Assembly: GCA_017553575.1 (NCBI GenBank) | Contig: JAFZKQ010000037.1 | Span: 1 to 51,480 of the forward strand | Length of the DNA stretch: 51,480 nucleotides | Reading direction: 5' to 3' | DNA from: Paludibacteraceae bacterium | GTDB taxonomy: Bacteria; Bacteroidota; Bacteroidia; Bacteroidales; Paludibacteraceae | Shown: positions 1 through 10,200 of the stretch, piece by piece | Layout: the number at the start of each line of letters is the position of its first letter | Numbering within the stretch: position 1 is the first letter of the stretch | Notes under the pieces: model-generated | What the model was told of the DNA's origin: nothing | Databases searched by the model: none | What the model saw: the letters and a program-made list of their open reading frames with translations, nothing else | Position numbers and translations under genes: made by a program

Positions 1-1
1 A

Positions 2-901
2 CCTTTGGAGAATCTTATTTTACTGAAGGATAATGCCGCTTTTCATGTTGGTGATTGTTTTGTGAATCGTCATACGGAAAATATCATTCGAGATGTTTCA
101 AACCATAATAGGAAGCTGACGGAAGACGAGGTGAAGTCATACCGTAAAATGATTGCACGGTATTTTGACGTGACTCGTTCACAATTGTTGTTTTCCAATG
201 GATGTTTGTTTATTGAAGGTGTATCAGAATGTCAGTTGATGGAAACCTTCTCTAAATTGATGGGGAAGTCTCTTATAGACAACCAGATAGAGATTATAGA
301 TACGGATGGAACGGCTTTTTATCAGTTTTTGATGTTGTTTAACTCGTCGAATGATAAAGTGAGACTTCCGATGAGAGCCGCATTTATCACAGACGAGGAT
401 CAATTTACCGACTCTAAGGATAAGGAGTATAATCTGGATGCACTTTGTGCTAATGATTATGCTCAATTGACTATACTGAGAAACGGCATCAACGCTGGGA
501 AAATGAATGGCCGTGTGAACAATATGAATGCGATGGCTAATGGTCAGGTCGGAACAAAGATTTGCTCGGGTGTGAAGACATTGGAGTATCAGATTTGCAA
601 GGCTAATGTTTTTGCAAGGCAGGAGACGACCAAAGGAACATGGTTGTATGAGCTTATAAGGAGTGAGAATGCAGACGGTATCGGAAAAGTAGAAGCATAT
701 ATCAACGGTCTTGGAGAACGCGACTTGAATGATGAAGAACAACAGAATGTAGCCCTGCTTCTATGGAAATGTCTGCCGGGAAAGGCTGGATTTGCACAAA
801 CGCTGAATACCTTCTTGCAAGATAAGATTGATGCAGGGGATGATGTTAAGTTCACAGTCCCTATATATATACAAACGGCTATCAACCATCTGGTTTCATA
901 A
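2..901 (+). CDS. gajA: OLD-family nuclease, C-terminal part (Gabija GajA-like), 5' end outside window
   Basis: The reading frame is open from the first bases, so the N-terminal ATPase half lies outside the window. What remains is the TOPRIM half. Counting from the TTG at 5, LFIEGVSE places the TOPRIM glutamates near residues 71 and 75, ITDEDQ places the acidic D-x-D pair near 130-132, and TLEYQI near 192 matches the conserved TLE segment of OLD (overcoming lysogenization defect) nucleases. In this family an ABC-type ATPase controls a metal-dependent DNA nickase or nuclease. The next gene is a UvrD-like helicase starting 2 nt downstream; that pair defines class 2 OLD/Gabija defence modules. 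The Gabija assignment is inferred from domain plus context. The ATPase domain cannot be seen, so intactness is unknown. Confidence 0.75.
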   Translation, partial: PLENLILLKDNAAFHVGDCFVNRHTENIIRDVSNHNRKLTEDEVKSYRKMIARYFDVTRSQLLFSNGCLFIEGVSECQLMETFSKLMGKSLIDNQIEIIDTDGTAFYQFLMLFNSSNDKVRLPMRAAFITDEDQFTDSKDKEYNLDALCANDYAQLTILRNGINAGKMNGRVNNMNAMANGQVGTKICSGVKTLEYQICKANVFARQETTKGTWLYELIRSENADGIGKVEAYINGLGERDLNDEEQQNVALLLWKCLPGKAGFAQTLNTFLQDKIDAGDDVKFTVPIYIQTAINHLVS

Positions 902-903
902 GT

Positions 904-2691
904 ATGGAATATGAAGTCACACCACAAAGACAAGCATATCTTGATGTCCGTGGATACACCATTTTGACTGCATGTCCCGGTAGTGGTAAAACAACAAGCA
1001 TCGTCAAGAAACTTCTGGTTGTGTCTCGTTTTTGTCGTGAACAATATGGGGCACATACTGGATTTGCCTGCTTGTCTTTTACCAACAAGGCATGTGCTGA
1101 ATTAAAGCAGAAGTACAGGGTGATGCATGATGAGCGGCTGACCTTCCCTAACGAAGTGTTGACCATTGATAGTTTTATCATGCAATATGTAGTACTTCCA
1201 TTTTGGTATCTTTGCGATGCTTGCAAGAAGAAACCAATTGTCGTAAATGAAGAAGATATTCTGGATCATATATATTATAATAATGTCCAGATTGCAGGAA
1301 AATGGCAGCGGTATCCTGTAATGGAACTTCGTAAATACTCAAAAAAAATGTATAGCAAGAAGCCATCGCTGGTCTCTATAGACAAGACGGCATTTAAATG
1401 GAATCATAAAGTTGTGACTGATGCAAATGAAAAATCATATTGTCGGGCTGCAATTCTTTATCGCCTGAGTAAAGGATATATAACGAGTAGTGATGCTTTG
1501 TGGATGGCTTGCTATATTTTGGAACATCATCAGAATATCGCAAAAGCACTTGTTACAAGATTCCCATACATTATTGTTGATGAGGCGCAAGACAATTCTG
1601 AATTGCATTTTGAGTTCTTCAAACTGCTGAAAGCGGCAGGTCTGAGAAACCTGGAGCTCGTGGGTGATATTTGCCAGTCAATCTATGGCTTCAATAGTGC
1701 TAAGCCGGAGTTGCTACAGGCTTTGATGGCAGAAGGAGGCTGGAATGTACTGCCCATGTCGGAATGCAGGAGATCGAACCAAAGGATTATCAACCTATAT
1801 AGCAAGTTGAAATCTAATGATGTCCCTGCAATTACTTCTCATGGTGTTGAGGATAAAGGTATTCCCATTATTGTTTACAAGTACGATGATGGCAATGTGA
1901 GGGATATAATTCAGGATTTCTATCAGGTTTGTGAGTCAAATGAGTTATCCAGCAGGATTATTCTGGCTCGAGGAGTAAATAAATGCAAGAAATTGGCAGG
2001 GGTGAAGGATGTAAAGTTCAGATACTGGAAATCTGAAGAGCCTTATATGCTAATAGACGCGGTATTCGCTTTTGAGGCAGAAGACATGGATTATGCTTTC
2101 CGCAAAGTACGTATGGTGCTTTTAGGACTAATAGTTGGAGACAATCCAGAAGAAAGGCGAAAGTTTATCCATGAGATTGAACATGATATAGAATGGAATA
2201 CAAGAATATTTGGCTTTTTGAAACAGATACCTTCGTTCTCATTGAGCTTTAAAGAATGGGCTGATCAGACATGCGCATTGCTAAAAGAATATTGGGCACT
2301 GGATAATGATCCTGCTTTTGTCCCTTATCAGCGGCAAACAGGCTATCGGATGAGGGAAATGGCAGATGTGCCAGTTGAACGATTCCATCAGTCAAAGGAT
2401 AAAGGCAGCGAATTCCATAAGTGTATAGACACAATACATGCTGTGAAGGGTGCAACTTTGGATGCCGTACTGCTGTTCTTGTCATCCGATAGTAGGGGGC
2501 AGAACATTTCCCTGAATGATTTCCCGCAGAATCCTGTAAGGGTAATGAGTGAAGGGCAAAGAATGATTTATGTAGCTTGCTCTAGAGCTACGCAATTCTT
2601 GGCATTGGCAATACCTAAGTCTATAGCTGATGAAGATATTAGGAGAACTTTGGCTGGGGTGGATATTGATATTCGTAATATTAATATGTAA
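904..2691 (+). CDS. gajB: UvrD/Rep-type superfamily 1 helicase (Gabija GajB-like)
   Basis: A 595-residue protein with the full SF1A motif order. Walker A is ACPGSGKTT (about 23-31). Motif II is IIVDEAQD with D226/E227. Motif III is LVGDICQSIYGF, motif IV ECRRSNQRI, motif V IHAVKGATLDAV and motif VI YVACSRAT (about 556-563). These bind and hydrolyse ATP and couple it to movement on DNA. The start is 2 nt after the nuclease stop, so the two are translationally linked. In Gabija, GajB is thought to sense DNA ends or nucleotides and to act with GajA in a large complex during phage infection. The protein is somewhat longer than well-studied GajB proteins (around 500 residues, from memory). A stand-alone repair helicase is the alternative, but the OLD partner makes defence more likely. 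Confidence 0.8.
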   Translation: MEYEVTPQRQAYLDVRGYTILTACPGSGKTTSIVKKLLVVSRFCREQYGAHTGFACLSFTNKACAELKQKYRVMHDERLTFPNEVLTIDSFIMQYVVLPFWYLCDACKKKPIVVNEEDILDHIYYNNVQIAGKWQRYPVMELRKYSKKMYSKKPSLVSIDKTAFKWNHKVVTDANEKSYCRAAILYRLSKGYITSSDALWMACYILEHHQNIAKALVTRFPYIIVDEAQDNSELHFEFFKLLKAAGLRNLELVGDICQSIYGFNSAKPELLQALMAEGGWNVLPMSECRRSNQRIINLYSKLKSNDVPAITSHGVEDKGIPIIVYKYDDGNVRDIIQDFYQVCESNELSSRIILARGVNKCKKLAGVKDVKFRYWKSEEPYMLIDAVFAFEAEDMDYAFRKVRMVLLGLIVGDNPEERRKFIHEIEHDIEWNTRIFGFLKQIPSFSLSFKEWADQTCALLKEYWALDNDPAFVPYQRQTGYRMREMADVPVERFHQSKDKGSEFHKCIDTIHAVKGATLDAVLLFLSSDSRGQNISLNDFPQNPVRVMSEGQRMIYVACSRATQFLALAIPKSIADEDIRRTLAGVDIDIRNINM

Positions 2692-2817
2692 GGTGAATGG
2701 AAGTTCGCTGATTAATATGTTCTGTTAGGCGATTACATAAAAATAGTATTGATGGTGACATCGCAGTATATAGTGGCTATGAGGAATATAATAGTGTCAT
2801 GAGTATAAAAGTGAAAA

Positions 2818-2840
2818 GGAGAGTGTTTGAAGTACTCTCC
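2818..2840 (-). terminator. Hairpin terminator of the exported-protein gene
   Basis: A 7-bp inverted repeat (GGAGAGT / ACTCTCC) has a 9-nt loop. Read on the minus strand it is followed by TTTTCACTTTT, a usable though interrupted T tract. It lies about 58 nt beyond the stop of the minus-strand gene at 2898. The plus-strand helicase may also end here, but the T tract favours minus-strand use. Confidence 0.55.
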
Positions 2841-2897
2841 CAAAACAAAGAGAAAACGAAAGGAAAAGGAGAGCGTCGGTTGGCAGCCCCTTCGCCT

Positions 2898-3491
2898 CTA
2901 TTTGAAAAGTTCATTCTTTCTTTCAATCTCCTTTTCCCCTTTCTTTGCGTTTTCTTCAACGACCTCTATCGATATTAATCGTTCAAATTCATTGATTTCA
3001 TCATCTCCTTTGAAACCAAACATAGGCTTTGTTGTAATATATCGGTTTCTGTTTGCGCATATAATGGGAAAGTCAATTAAAAGAAGCATGACATCTCCAT
3101 TTATTTTTGCGAATTCTGGATTTAACTTGTAATTGAAGTAATACCATTTTTCGTCGCCATATTCCCATTCTATTGTGACCTTTGGAAACTTCACGTCTAT
3201 TTCGTTTATTACTTCTTCTATGTTGTTGTCTTCAGCAACTTTCTTCCATTCTTGATATTTGTCTTTTGCTTTTCTTAAAGCTTCTCTGAATTTTTCTACG
3301 TTTTTTTGATTTACGAAGACGTATGTGCTATTTCTTTCTTCTATAACTTCGATTTTAAAACCTCCGTTTGTGAAGTAGGTGATGGTTCTCTCTATGTCTG
3401 CCATATCGAAAGTTTCCTCGACCAAATCTGATGATAAGGCGTTTCCGATAAAAGCAAAAGACAATAATACCGCTAAAACTATTTTTTTCAT
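2898..3491 (-). CDS. Exported protein of unknown function
   Basis: 197 residues. The first ~20 (MKKIVLAVLLSFAFIGNALS) form a standard Sec signal peptide: KK, a hydrophobic core, then a small-residue cleavage site. There is no lipobox cysteine, so the protein is probably periplasmic or secreted. The mature part is highly charged and rich in Lys and Glu, with a likely helical segment (about 65-95, VEKFREALRKAKDKYQEWKKV) and a beta-rich aromatic segment after it (VTIEWEYGDEKWYYFNY). The C-terminus is a lysine/glutamate tail. I do not recognise the family. It is monocistronic, convergent with the helicase gene and closed by its own hairpin terminator. Its position next to a defence pair may be incidental. 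Coding status is supported by the signal peptide and AT-rich codon use similar to the neighbouring accessory DNA. Confidence 0.6.
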   Translation of the reverse strand: MKKIVLAVLLSFAFIGNALSSDLVEETFDMADIERTITYFTNGGFKIEVIEERNSTYVFVNQKNVEKFREALRKAKDKYQEWKKVAEDNNIEEVINEIDVKFPKVTIEWEYGDEKWYYFNYKLNPEFAKINGDVMLLLIDFPIICANRNRYITTKPMFGFKGDDEINEFERLISIEVVEENAKKGEKEIERKNELFK

Positions 3492-3734
3492 GATTCTGTC
3501 TTTCTTTTTTGTTAGAAGTTTGATTTTAATTGTTTTTTAGAGACTCAAAGGAAGCCCCTTGTATTATTATCATTTTTGATAAGTGGTTAATGTTGTGGTT
3601 TTTATGAAGAGAAAGTGGTTGACAATTTATCCGACAAATTTCATTGATAACCAGCGAAAGTTACAAGGGAATTTCATAGTGTGCAAGCAAGAAAGCAAAA
3701 ATATTCGTTTTGTTTCACGGCTTTTTCATTTAAA

Positions 3735-3896
3735 ACCCGTTGAATCTTTAGGATTTAATTTCGAACGTCGTTGGTGGGTCTTTGTTCTGTGAGGCGCACC
3801 TTTGCCCATAGGCTGGAAGCCTTCGTATCATATGTATTAGGGCTGGCTTCCTGCCAATTTCAACCATACAAGAAAAGCCAAATGAAAATTCCGTGT
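3735..3896 (+). repeat. Dispersed intergenic repeat, copy A
   Basis: Starting at AAACCCGT and ending at AAATTCCGTG, this ~160-bp non-coding stretch matches 34970-35271 along most of its length. Shared parts include GAGGCGCACCTTT, CCCATAGGCTGGAAGCC, a TATTAGGG run, and ACAAGAAAAG followed by AAATGAAAATTCCGTGT. It holds an inverted repeat, GGCTGGAAGCC (3811-3821) against GGCTTCCTGCC (3845-3855), with one mismatch. The rest of the 539-bp gene-free stretch 3492-4030 holds short spurious ORFs and the rplU promoter. See the separate finding on the repeat family. Confidence 0.75.
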
Positions 3897-3925
3897 TATT
3901 TTTCCCTAAATAATCGTAGAAATCC

Positions 3926-3956
3926 TTTGCCATTACGTGAATTAGTGCTACTTTTG
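3926..3956 (+). promoter_or_regulatory. Bacteroidota-type promoter of rplU-rpmA
   Basis: TTTG (3926-3929), a 19-nt spacer and TACTTTTG (3949-3956) match the -33 TTTG / -7 TAnnTTTG consensus of the Bacteroidota primary sigma factor. The leader to the rplU start is about 70 nt, a length compatible with the autoregulatory leaders often seen on ribosomal-protein operons, but no specific fold is evident. Confidence 0.75.
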
Positions 3957-4030
3957 CGGGAAATTTCCTACGTGGTAAGAAAAGAGGAGCAATCCCACCA
4001 CCGGAATTAACTTAAAAATAATAAGTTTTA

Positions 4031-4345
4031 ATGTACGCAATTGTAGAAATCAAGGGACAACAATTTAAGGTTGAAGCTGGCCAAAAGTTGTACGTTCACC
4101 ACATGGAGGAGGAACGTGGTTCTCAAGTCGTATTTGACAAAGTATTGTTGGTTGACAACAACGGAAGTGTAGTAATCGGTTCTCCTACAGTAGCAGGAGC
4201 TAAGGTAACTGCAGAGGTAGTTTCAAACCTTGTTAAGGGTGAGAAGGTTATCGTATTCCACAAGAAGAGAAGAAAGGGTTATCGTAAGAAGAACGGTCAC
4301 CGTCAATACTTTACAGAGTTAGTAATCAAAGAAGTAGTCGCTTAA
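4031..4345 (+). CDS. rplU: 50S ribosomal protein L21 (bL21)
   Basis: 104 residues, the normal length. The N-terminus [18 protein letters not shown] is the L21 signature. The basic segment near residues 75-90 ([17 protein letters not shown]) contains the conserved K-R-R-x-x-Y-R-x-x-x-G-H-R-Q motif that contacts 23S rRNA. It is the first gene of the usual rplU-rpmA pair, with 18 nt between the two genes and a canonical promoter upstream. Nothing is unusual in the protein. Confidence 0.97.
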   Translation: MYAIVEIKGQQFKVEAGQKLYVHHMEEERGSQVVFDKVLLVDNNGSVVIGSPTVAGAKVTAEVVSNLVKGEKVIVFHKKRRKGYRKKNGHRQYFTELVIKEVVA

Positions 4346-4363
4346 TTAAAATTTTGAAAGAAA

Positions 4364-4627
4364 ATGGCACACAAAAAAGGTGTTGGTAGTTCCAAGAACG
4401 GTCGTGAGTCAGCAAGTAAGCGACTCGGTGTTAAGGTTTTCGGTGGTCAATTTGCTAAGGCAGGTAACATCATCGTACGTCAAAGAGGTACTGTCCACAA
4501 TCCTGGTGAGAATGTAGGTATGGGTAAAGATCATACTTTGTTCGCTTTGGTAGACGGTATCGTTGTTTTCAGAAAGAAGAAGGACAACAAGTCTTTCATC
4601 TCTGTAGAGCCTAAGTCTGCTGAGTAA
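4364..4627 (+). CDS. rpmA: 50S ribosomal protein L27 (bL27)
   Basis: 87 residues starting [16 protein letters not shown], the conserved N-terminal arm that reaches the peptidyl-transferase centre. [17 protein letters not shown] and [17 protein letters not shown] are family-typical. There is no cleavable N-terminal extension of the Firmicutes kind. It is co-transcribed with rplU and ends in a strong terminator. In many Bacteroidales serS follows directly; here about 7.5 kb of other genes separates them. Confidence 0.97.
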   Translation: MAHKKGVGSSKNGRESASKRLGVKVFGGQFAKAGNIIVRQRGTVHNPGENVGMGKDHTLFALVDGIVVFRKKKDNKSFISVEPKSAE

Positions 4628-4648
4628 TTTCAGTGATATATGATAGGT

Positions 4649-4682
4649 AAAAGCCCTTCGGTTTTCCGTTGGGCTTTTTTTA
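4649..4682 (+). terminator. Rho-independent terminator of rplU-rpmA
   Basis: AAAAGCCC and GGGCTTTT form a stem around a 14-nt loop, followed by an unbroken T run. It begins about 22 nt after the rpmA stop. Confidence 0.9.
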
Positions 4683-4836
4683 TTTGTGATAAATTCTATT
4701 GATTTCGAGAATCCTCTCTTTGTCGGATGTGGAGACGGTCAAATTCCTGATTTCTCAGTCTGTTTCTGAGATGGTTATGAATCGGGGAAGAAAATTCGCT
4801 TGTTTATTATAGAAAAACTTTTCCTGTCAAAGGGGT

Positions 4837-4858
4837 GGGATGCCCTCTTGGACATCCC
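4837..4858 (-). terminator. Possible terminator of the amidase-GT-DUF4922 operon
   Basis: GGGATG / CATCCC forms a 6-bp stem about 10 nt beyond the DUF4922 stop on the minus strand. The T stretch after it is interrupted. A near-identical 14-nt direct repeat, TTCCTGTCAAAGGG and TTCCTATCAAAGGG, flanks the hairpin on both sides (starting at 4821 and 4862). The terminator call is tentative. Confidence 0.4.
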
Positions 4859-4867
4859 TATTTCCTA

Positions 4868-5749
4868 TCAAAGGGAGACTTGTTGCAATACGTCCCAAAT
4901 AATCTCTTTGTTGATTCGGTCAAAATCCTCCCTGCGAGGAAGGACAAAGACGCCTGCGATGTCGATGGCTCCTGGGCTGATCATCATGTAATCATCGCCT
5001 TCGGCATAGAATTGGGTGGGGCGGTGCGTCTTCCTCATAAAGAGGAATAAGTGCCATGCGTTGTTCTCATAAAGGAGGAAGATATTCCATTTGGGTTCTT
5101 CCGTCCCTGTCTGATATTGCTCATAAAGTTGGAGGAACATTGTCTCCATTTTCTCTTTTGAGGAGGATTCGATTAGGATGCATTTCCGCCCGAAATCCAA
5201 CAACTCTTCGGCATGGGAATCGTCGTCTCCGAAAATCCTTTTCCTTGCAACCTGCTTATAATCTTCCTCGAAGGGAATTTGTCCACGTTTCACCGCTTGG
5301 AAATGAATATGGTCGGGTGCGGAAGCTCCGCATTGAGGACCGTTGTAGAGCAGCGTGTGGCCTGTCATCATCTGGGCGAAGTCAAGGAAATCGCTGATGT
5401 AGGGCTTAATCTCTTGCTCTTTGTGCTGATTGAGCGGAAGCGTGAAATGTTCGAGTAGGATAGGGAAGGGATTGATGAGCAACGTGAACCGGTCGTTCAT
5501 CTTGAGACCCTTCTGAATCTCTGGCCTATTCTCGGGGCAGAGAAAGCATTTCCGTTTGGCAATGGAAGCCTTGTCCAACTTGGCGTTGGAGGAGACGGCA
5601 CGGGCAGGGTTGAATTGCGCTTTGATTCGGAAGGTGCCGAAATCGAACGTCTTCCATTCGATGGCTTGCATTTGCTCCACGCGCATACGGAAATCATCCC
5701 ATACGGCCAATTGCTCTTTGTACAGTTGGGTTATATCTTGGTGGTTCAT
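4868..5749 (-). CDS. DUF4922 protein, GalT/HIT-like
   Basis: 293 residues. [10 protein letters not shown] (about 67-76) carries a C-x-x-C pair like the zinc site of galactose-1-phosphate uridylyltransferase, and [15 protein letters not shown] (about 137-151) has the H-x-H arrangement of the HIT/GalT superfamily active site. This fits the Bacteroidota DUF4922 family, a presumed nucleotidyl or phosphoryl transferase whose substrate is unknown to me. The start overlaps the stop of the upstream glycosyltransferase by 4 nt (ATGA type), so the two are translationally coupled. It is the last gene of a three-gene minus-strand operon, which suggests handling of a sugar phosphate or nucleotide sugar used by the glycosyltransferase. 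That role is inference. Confidence 0.75.
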   Translation of the reverse strand: MNHQDITQLYKEQLAVWDDFRMRVEQMQAIEWKTFDFGTFRIKAQFNPARAVSSNAKLDKASIAKRKCFLCPENRPEIQKGLKMNDRFTLLINPFPILLEHFTLPLNQHKEQEIKPYISDFLDFAQMMTGHTLLYNGPQCGASAPDHIHFQAVKRGQIPFEEDYKQVARKRIFGDDDSHAEELLDFGRKCILIESSSKEKMETMFLQLYEQYQTGTEEPKWNIFLLYENNAWHLFLFMRKTHRPTQFYAEGDDYMMISPGAIDIAGVFVLPRREDFDRINKEIIWDVLQQVSL

Positions 5750-7212
5750 ATCGCAACTTGATTTTGGGTGATTCTTGCCGTTATCTCTTGCGTACGGAGA
5801 CTATCCTTGTAGAGATTGTTCTTATTCACTTTCTCAATGCTGAGGGCGGCGTCTGAATTGCCTTCCCAACGGCGGCAGTTGTAGAGCACATCGTAAATCC
5901 TGCCTATCTGATAGTTGCGGGAGATGGCCAACCCCATGGCGTAGTCTTCTCCGTAGCTTGAGTTCGGAAACGAAATCTCTCTCGCTATAGGCGTATAGAA
6001 GGCTCTCGGTGCACCCAATCCGTTGATTCGAAGGGCGTTGTTACGTCCGTTTTGAGGCGTCCACTCTTTGTGGTCGATGACGCCTGGCGGAATGGGCTGT
6101 AGCTGGAAATTCGTGATCTGGTAGGTGCCGATTACCATGGCGCAGTTTTGTGCATGGAACGCATCCACGACTTTTTGGAGGGTGGAAGGACCGCTATAGA
6201 TATCGTCGCTGTCCAATTGTACGGCGAAACGTCCACATTGACTATGGTTTAAGCCTTCGTTCCAACATCCGCCGATACCTAAGTCTTGGCGTTCGGGAAT
6301 GACATGGACCACTCGTTTGTCGGTTTTGGCCATCTTTTGGATGGCTTCCGTTGTGCCATCCGTCGAGTGGTTGTCTACAATGATGACATTGAACGGAAAG
6401 TCGGCCTTTTGTGCCAAGACCGAGGAGATGGCATCGCAGATGGTGCTGACGCGGTTCTTGACAGGAATGATGACGGAGGCTTCCACAGGGAAATTCTCCG
6501 TGCCGAAGTCGACCGTTTTGAACTCAGGTTTGAGGTAGGCGTTGATAGCCTTGAGATGTTCTGTACAAGCAGCCTCCATCTCAATTTGGACGGCACGGTT
6601 GCGTGGGTTCACATAATCGAATTGTTTCTCTCCTGAAGCCCGTTGGTCTTGCTCCACTTCCGTATAGAGCATTTCGGAGAGGTGGACAATCGGTGCCTTT
6701 TGTGAGATTTTCAACCGTAAGTCGTACAACGCCGCAAATTGGTAATTGGTCTTTGCCTGAGCAAGGGCCTTTTGTGCTGATTGCGTGCTGATTAAGAGGA
6801 TTGAACCAAACTGGAAATCGTCCCTGACGCTACCCAATTGATAGTCGATAAGTGGGTGATTCTCGATGGAATCGCCTTTTTTCTCGAAATAATCGGCGTA
6901 GACCATTCCTGCATTCGACGTTGTGCCCACCTCCGCCATTTTTTGCAAGGCGTTGGCCTCCAAGAGCAATTCGCTATCCTTGGAATAGAGCAGGAAATAG
7001 GGCGTCGTTGCATGTCCTACGATGGTCTCTATGCATTTCGAACTTTGCAGTTGGTCGATGAAGAGAGGGGCGCAACCGTCGATGTCGGGCGCAGGTGTCT
7101 TCTCTTTTATGAGCAGGTATATTGTTCCGCCATCGGCTTGCTCTCGTAGTTTTTGGGCGACATGTAGTGTGGTCTCCTTGTCGCTATAGGGTATATAACA
7201 ATCAATTTTCAT
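5746..7212 (-). CDS. Family 2 glycosyltransferase (cytoplasmic)
   Basis: 488 residues. The C-terminal half is a GT-A domain: [10 protein letters not shown] (about 246-255) opens the fold, [11 protein letters not shown] follows, LDSDD is the metal-binding D-x-D, and GEDYAMGLA is the acceptor-side E-D motif. The N-terminal ~230 residues resemble a second, degenerate GT-A-like fold ([23 protein letters not shown]) and may be structural. There are no transmembrane segments or signal peptide. It lies 24 nt downstream of the amidase gene and overlaps the DUF4922 gene by 4 nt. The donor and acceptor sugars cannot be read from the sequence. The pairing with a wall amidase suggests cell-envelope glycan work. 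Confidence 0.85.
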   Translation of the reverse strand: MKIDCYIPYSDKETTLHVAQKLREQADGGTIYLLIKEKTPAPDIDGCAPLFIDQLQSSKCIETIVGHATTPYFLLYSKDSELLLEANALQKMAEVGTTSNAGMVYADYFEKKGDSIENHPLIDYQLGSVRDDFQFGSILLISTQSAQKALAQAKTNYQFAALYDLRLKISQKAPIVHLSEMLYTEVEQDQRASGEKQFDYVNPRNRAVQIEMEAACTEHLKAINAYLKPEFKTVDFGTENFPVEASVIIPVKNRVSTICDAISSVLAQKADFPFNVIIVDNHSTDGTTEAIQKMAKTDKRVVHVIPERQDLGIGGCWNEGLNHSQCGRFAVQLDSDDIYSGPSTLQKVVDAFHAQNCAMVIGTYQITNFQLQPIPPGVIDHKEWTPQNGRNNALRINGLGAPRAFYTPIAREISFPNSSYGEDYAMGLAISRNYQIGRIYDVLYNCRRWEGNSDAALSIEKVNKNNLYKDSLRTQEITARITQNQVAI

Positions 7213-7236
7213 GCTATCTATTATTTATGGATGTTT

Positions 7237-10200
7237 TTACCATTTGCTGTTGAAGAAATCCATGATCTCTTTCATAAACTGATTCCTTGACTCTTCGGTC
7301 GTAAAGGATTCGAATGGTATGGTTGAAACAACGGTTTTGTATTTCCCTTTTCCGGCAACACAAGCTGCCATGTTGTTGGAGAAGTTCAGAATTTCAAGTG
7401 AGCCATTGACAGGTTCTATCGCATCGGGCGATTCTACGGCATACTGTTCGCCATTGAGTTTGGCGTGATAGGTGTAGTCGTGCTTGAACTCTTTTCTGAT
7501 GCAGAAGAAGTTGGTCAGTTTGCCATCCTTGGAGGCTTTCTCTTGTCTTAGCCTAAAGCGCAAGATATCTTCGGCGAAACGAATGTCTTTATCATCACAG
7601 ATGGAATCCCGAAGCCAGATGTCGGAACCGATGTAGGCTCCGCTTAGGAACATCCGTCCTCCTCTGTTCAGGTATCTGGTCATGATATTCTTTGTCTCGT
7701 CGTCAAAGATGCGGTGTTTCTTCTCTTGACGGACGATGCACTCTTTCTCCTCTCCGGCGATGTAGTCCAGGCAGTAGATGTTCTTCAACGGAACTTTCTT
7801 ACTGGTGAAGGCCTCTTTGCTACAAGATATGAACGAATAGCCCGCCTCCTTGATGGACTTTCCGTGTATGTAAGGGTAGTTGAAGGTGTTGCCCGCGATC
7901 TTTTTGGTCTCATAGTCGTTGTGGCTACCTCCGAAACCTGCCTCTTCGTTGCTCTTGAACTTCGATTTCCGTAAGAAGTCATATTGCTCTCCGATGAAGC
8001 TGTAATCGTTCATGTAAGGAACACCTTGATCCTCTTTCCCTAAGAATCCGGCGCAGACTTCCGTGTTGAAATCTTCCGGTGCGGAAATTCGGTGGAATCC
8101 GTTCACGATTAGAACCGTCTTCGTGTTGCTAGGCATGTTGCAGATGGAGAGAATCTCGGAAGGAAGGCTCTCACCACCGTCGTTTACGGCAGCCACCTTG
8201 AATCGGTAAATCTTGGCGGTGTCGATCGGAATGGTGATGTTTTTGCTGTGTGTGATGACACCATTGTCGAATCCTCCATCATCAATTGCCGTATATACGA
8301 TATATTTCGTAGGGTCTGCCGTGGGCTCCAAACTGTCGATTGCACTCTCCCAACTCAAGAAGGCTTCGCTTCGTTGCTTGGAATAGAATTCGCAAGAGAA
8401 GTGGGTGACAGGGAGCGGTTGGACGATATAATCTATTCCGTATTGGTTGGAGAGGAATCGGAGGATTCCCTTGTATACGGCCCTTGATGCGTCGAATCGG
8501 AAGTTCGGGTCTAATCCGTAACGCATATCTTCGAAGTTCTGGTGTGAAAGCAACTCCAGCAGGAACGTTGGAACTTCGGGTACCCTCGCTTCGTAGTAGG
8601 ATTGGTCGGCCAATTTACGTCTGCTCCAAGTCGGGCGGTGTAACGCACGGATGTCGTTGACTATTTGAGTTTGGACAATGTCGGCCAAATCTCTCGAAGC
8701 CAAGCGGAGTTGGTCGTTTTTGTAGATGCCGTTGTTTGTCTCTGTCATGTAGATACTTAGCGTGCCCACGATGGAGTCGTTTTTGAAGAAGCCGGCATCG
8801 GTGTGGAAGCCCATGGACATGTCGATAGGAATCCGCTTGCCCTCTTTCTCAGGCAGTTTGATGGAACCGCCAGCCAAGGCATTGACCCATTCGCCACGGC
8901 ACATATAGTCATCTTTATAGTCGTTCTTGCTTTGGTTTAGGTTGTAAACGTTAGGCTCGAATCCGGACCATTGCAACCAATAGCGAGCCCCTTCCAAATA
9001 GCGAGCACGTCCGCTGATTCTTAGTTCGGAAGGCTTCTCCTTCTTGGAGGTGACAATCTTGTTTCGGGCAATGTTGCCCATACCACCGCCGAAACGGACA
9101 GCGTCGGCCGTGATGGTTTTCCCGTTTTCGTGGCTGACATTGGTAAGGAGAACTTTTCCCTTATCCGGTTTGCAACCTTTCTCGAAATTGAATGTGCCGA
9201 GATAGATCCAGCAACTGCCGCCCATCGTTTGGTTGACGGAGAACTCCGTTTTTCCACCTGTGTGGTAGACGGTGTAGCGGGCATCCTCCGCGCTCTCTTT
9301 CTCTGTCACGTAAGAAACGTAAACGGCATAGTCGCCCTTCTCAGGAATTTCAGGGATCCACTCAATGGTGGCATCCCCATTCTTTCGTGAGGTTATTTTC
9401 TTGTAGGATCCCATCTTGAAGGGATTATCGTTGTCAAAATAGATCTCTTGTTTGTTGGCGAATCCCAGGGTGTCGATGGTCGTCCATTTGTATTTCTGTC
9501 CGTCCGTCTCCTTATATTGGCTTTCACCCGTCTTCGTGTCGTTGTCAACGATGACTTCATTGGTTTGGGTATCCCGTTCTTTGGGCAGGAAGACATGGGC
9601 ACCTGCATTTTCCAACATAGGAACTAAGAAGGGGAGGACGTAGCTCATCGTATAGGAATCCTCCACCACTTGGAACAAGTAGGGACGTTGCCAGAGCCAT
9701 CTGTCTTTCGACTGCTCAAAATACCAGCCGTGGCTGTGCCATAGGGCGATGTGCTTATTGGCCAATCCCTTCGTAATGTCGTAAGGCTTGTTGAGATTGG
9801 TGGTTATAGGCTCTTCGTCGGGCAACTCTTTAGGTTTCCTTTGCTTGTCCTGTTGTTTCTTTCCTCGATAGTAGTTGGGTACCAACTCTTCGATTTTATA
9901 GTTGGTCACATAGAGGCTCAACTTGTATTCATTCAAAGGTTCCGGAAGATTGGTTCTTATGCTGTCATACAAATCTTTCACGTTCTTGCCTCTAAACGGT
10001 ATACTTTCGAGGTGTTTGGTGAATTTGATGCCGATTGTCTCCTTATCTAGGTCTATGTCGTACTTCTCCACTTTTATGGGAACGTTTTTCAACGTTGGGT
10101 ACTCATCCTTCAGGTTTTTTATGACGGGTGCCAACGATTTATTCAAATCTATTTTTTGCGCTGACAGACAAGAACATAGTCCTAAGAAAATGAGTAAAAA

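Noticed and set aside
3583-4010. Small ORFs upstream of rplU
   Set aside because: They lie within repeat copy A and its flank, and similar translations would arise from copy B, so they reflect the repeat rather than genes.
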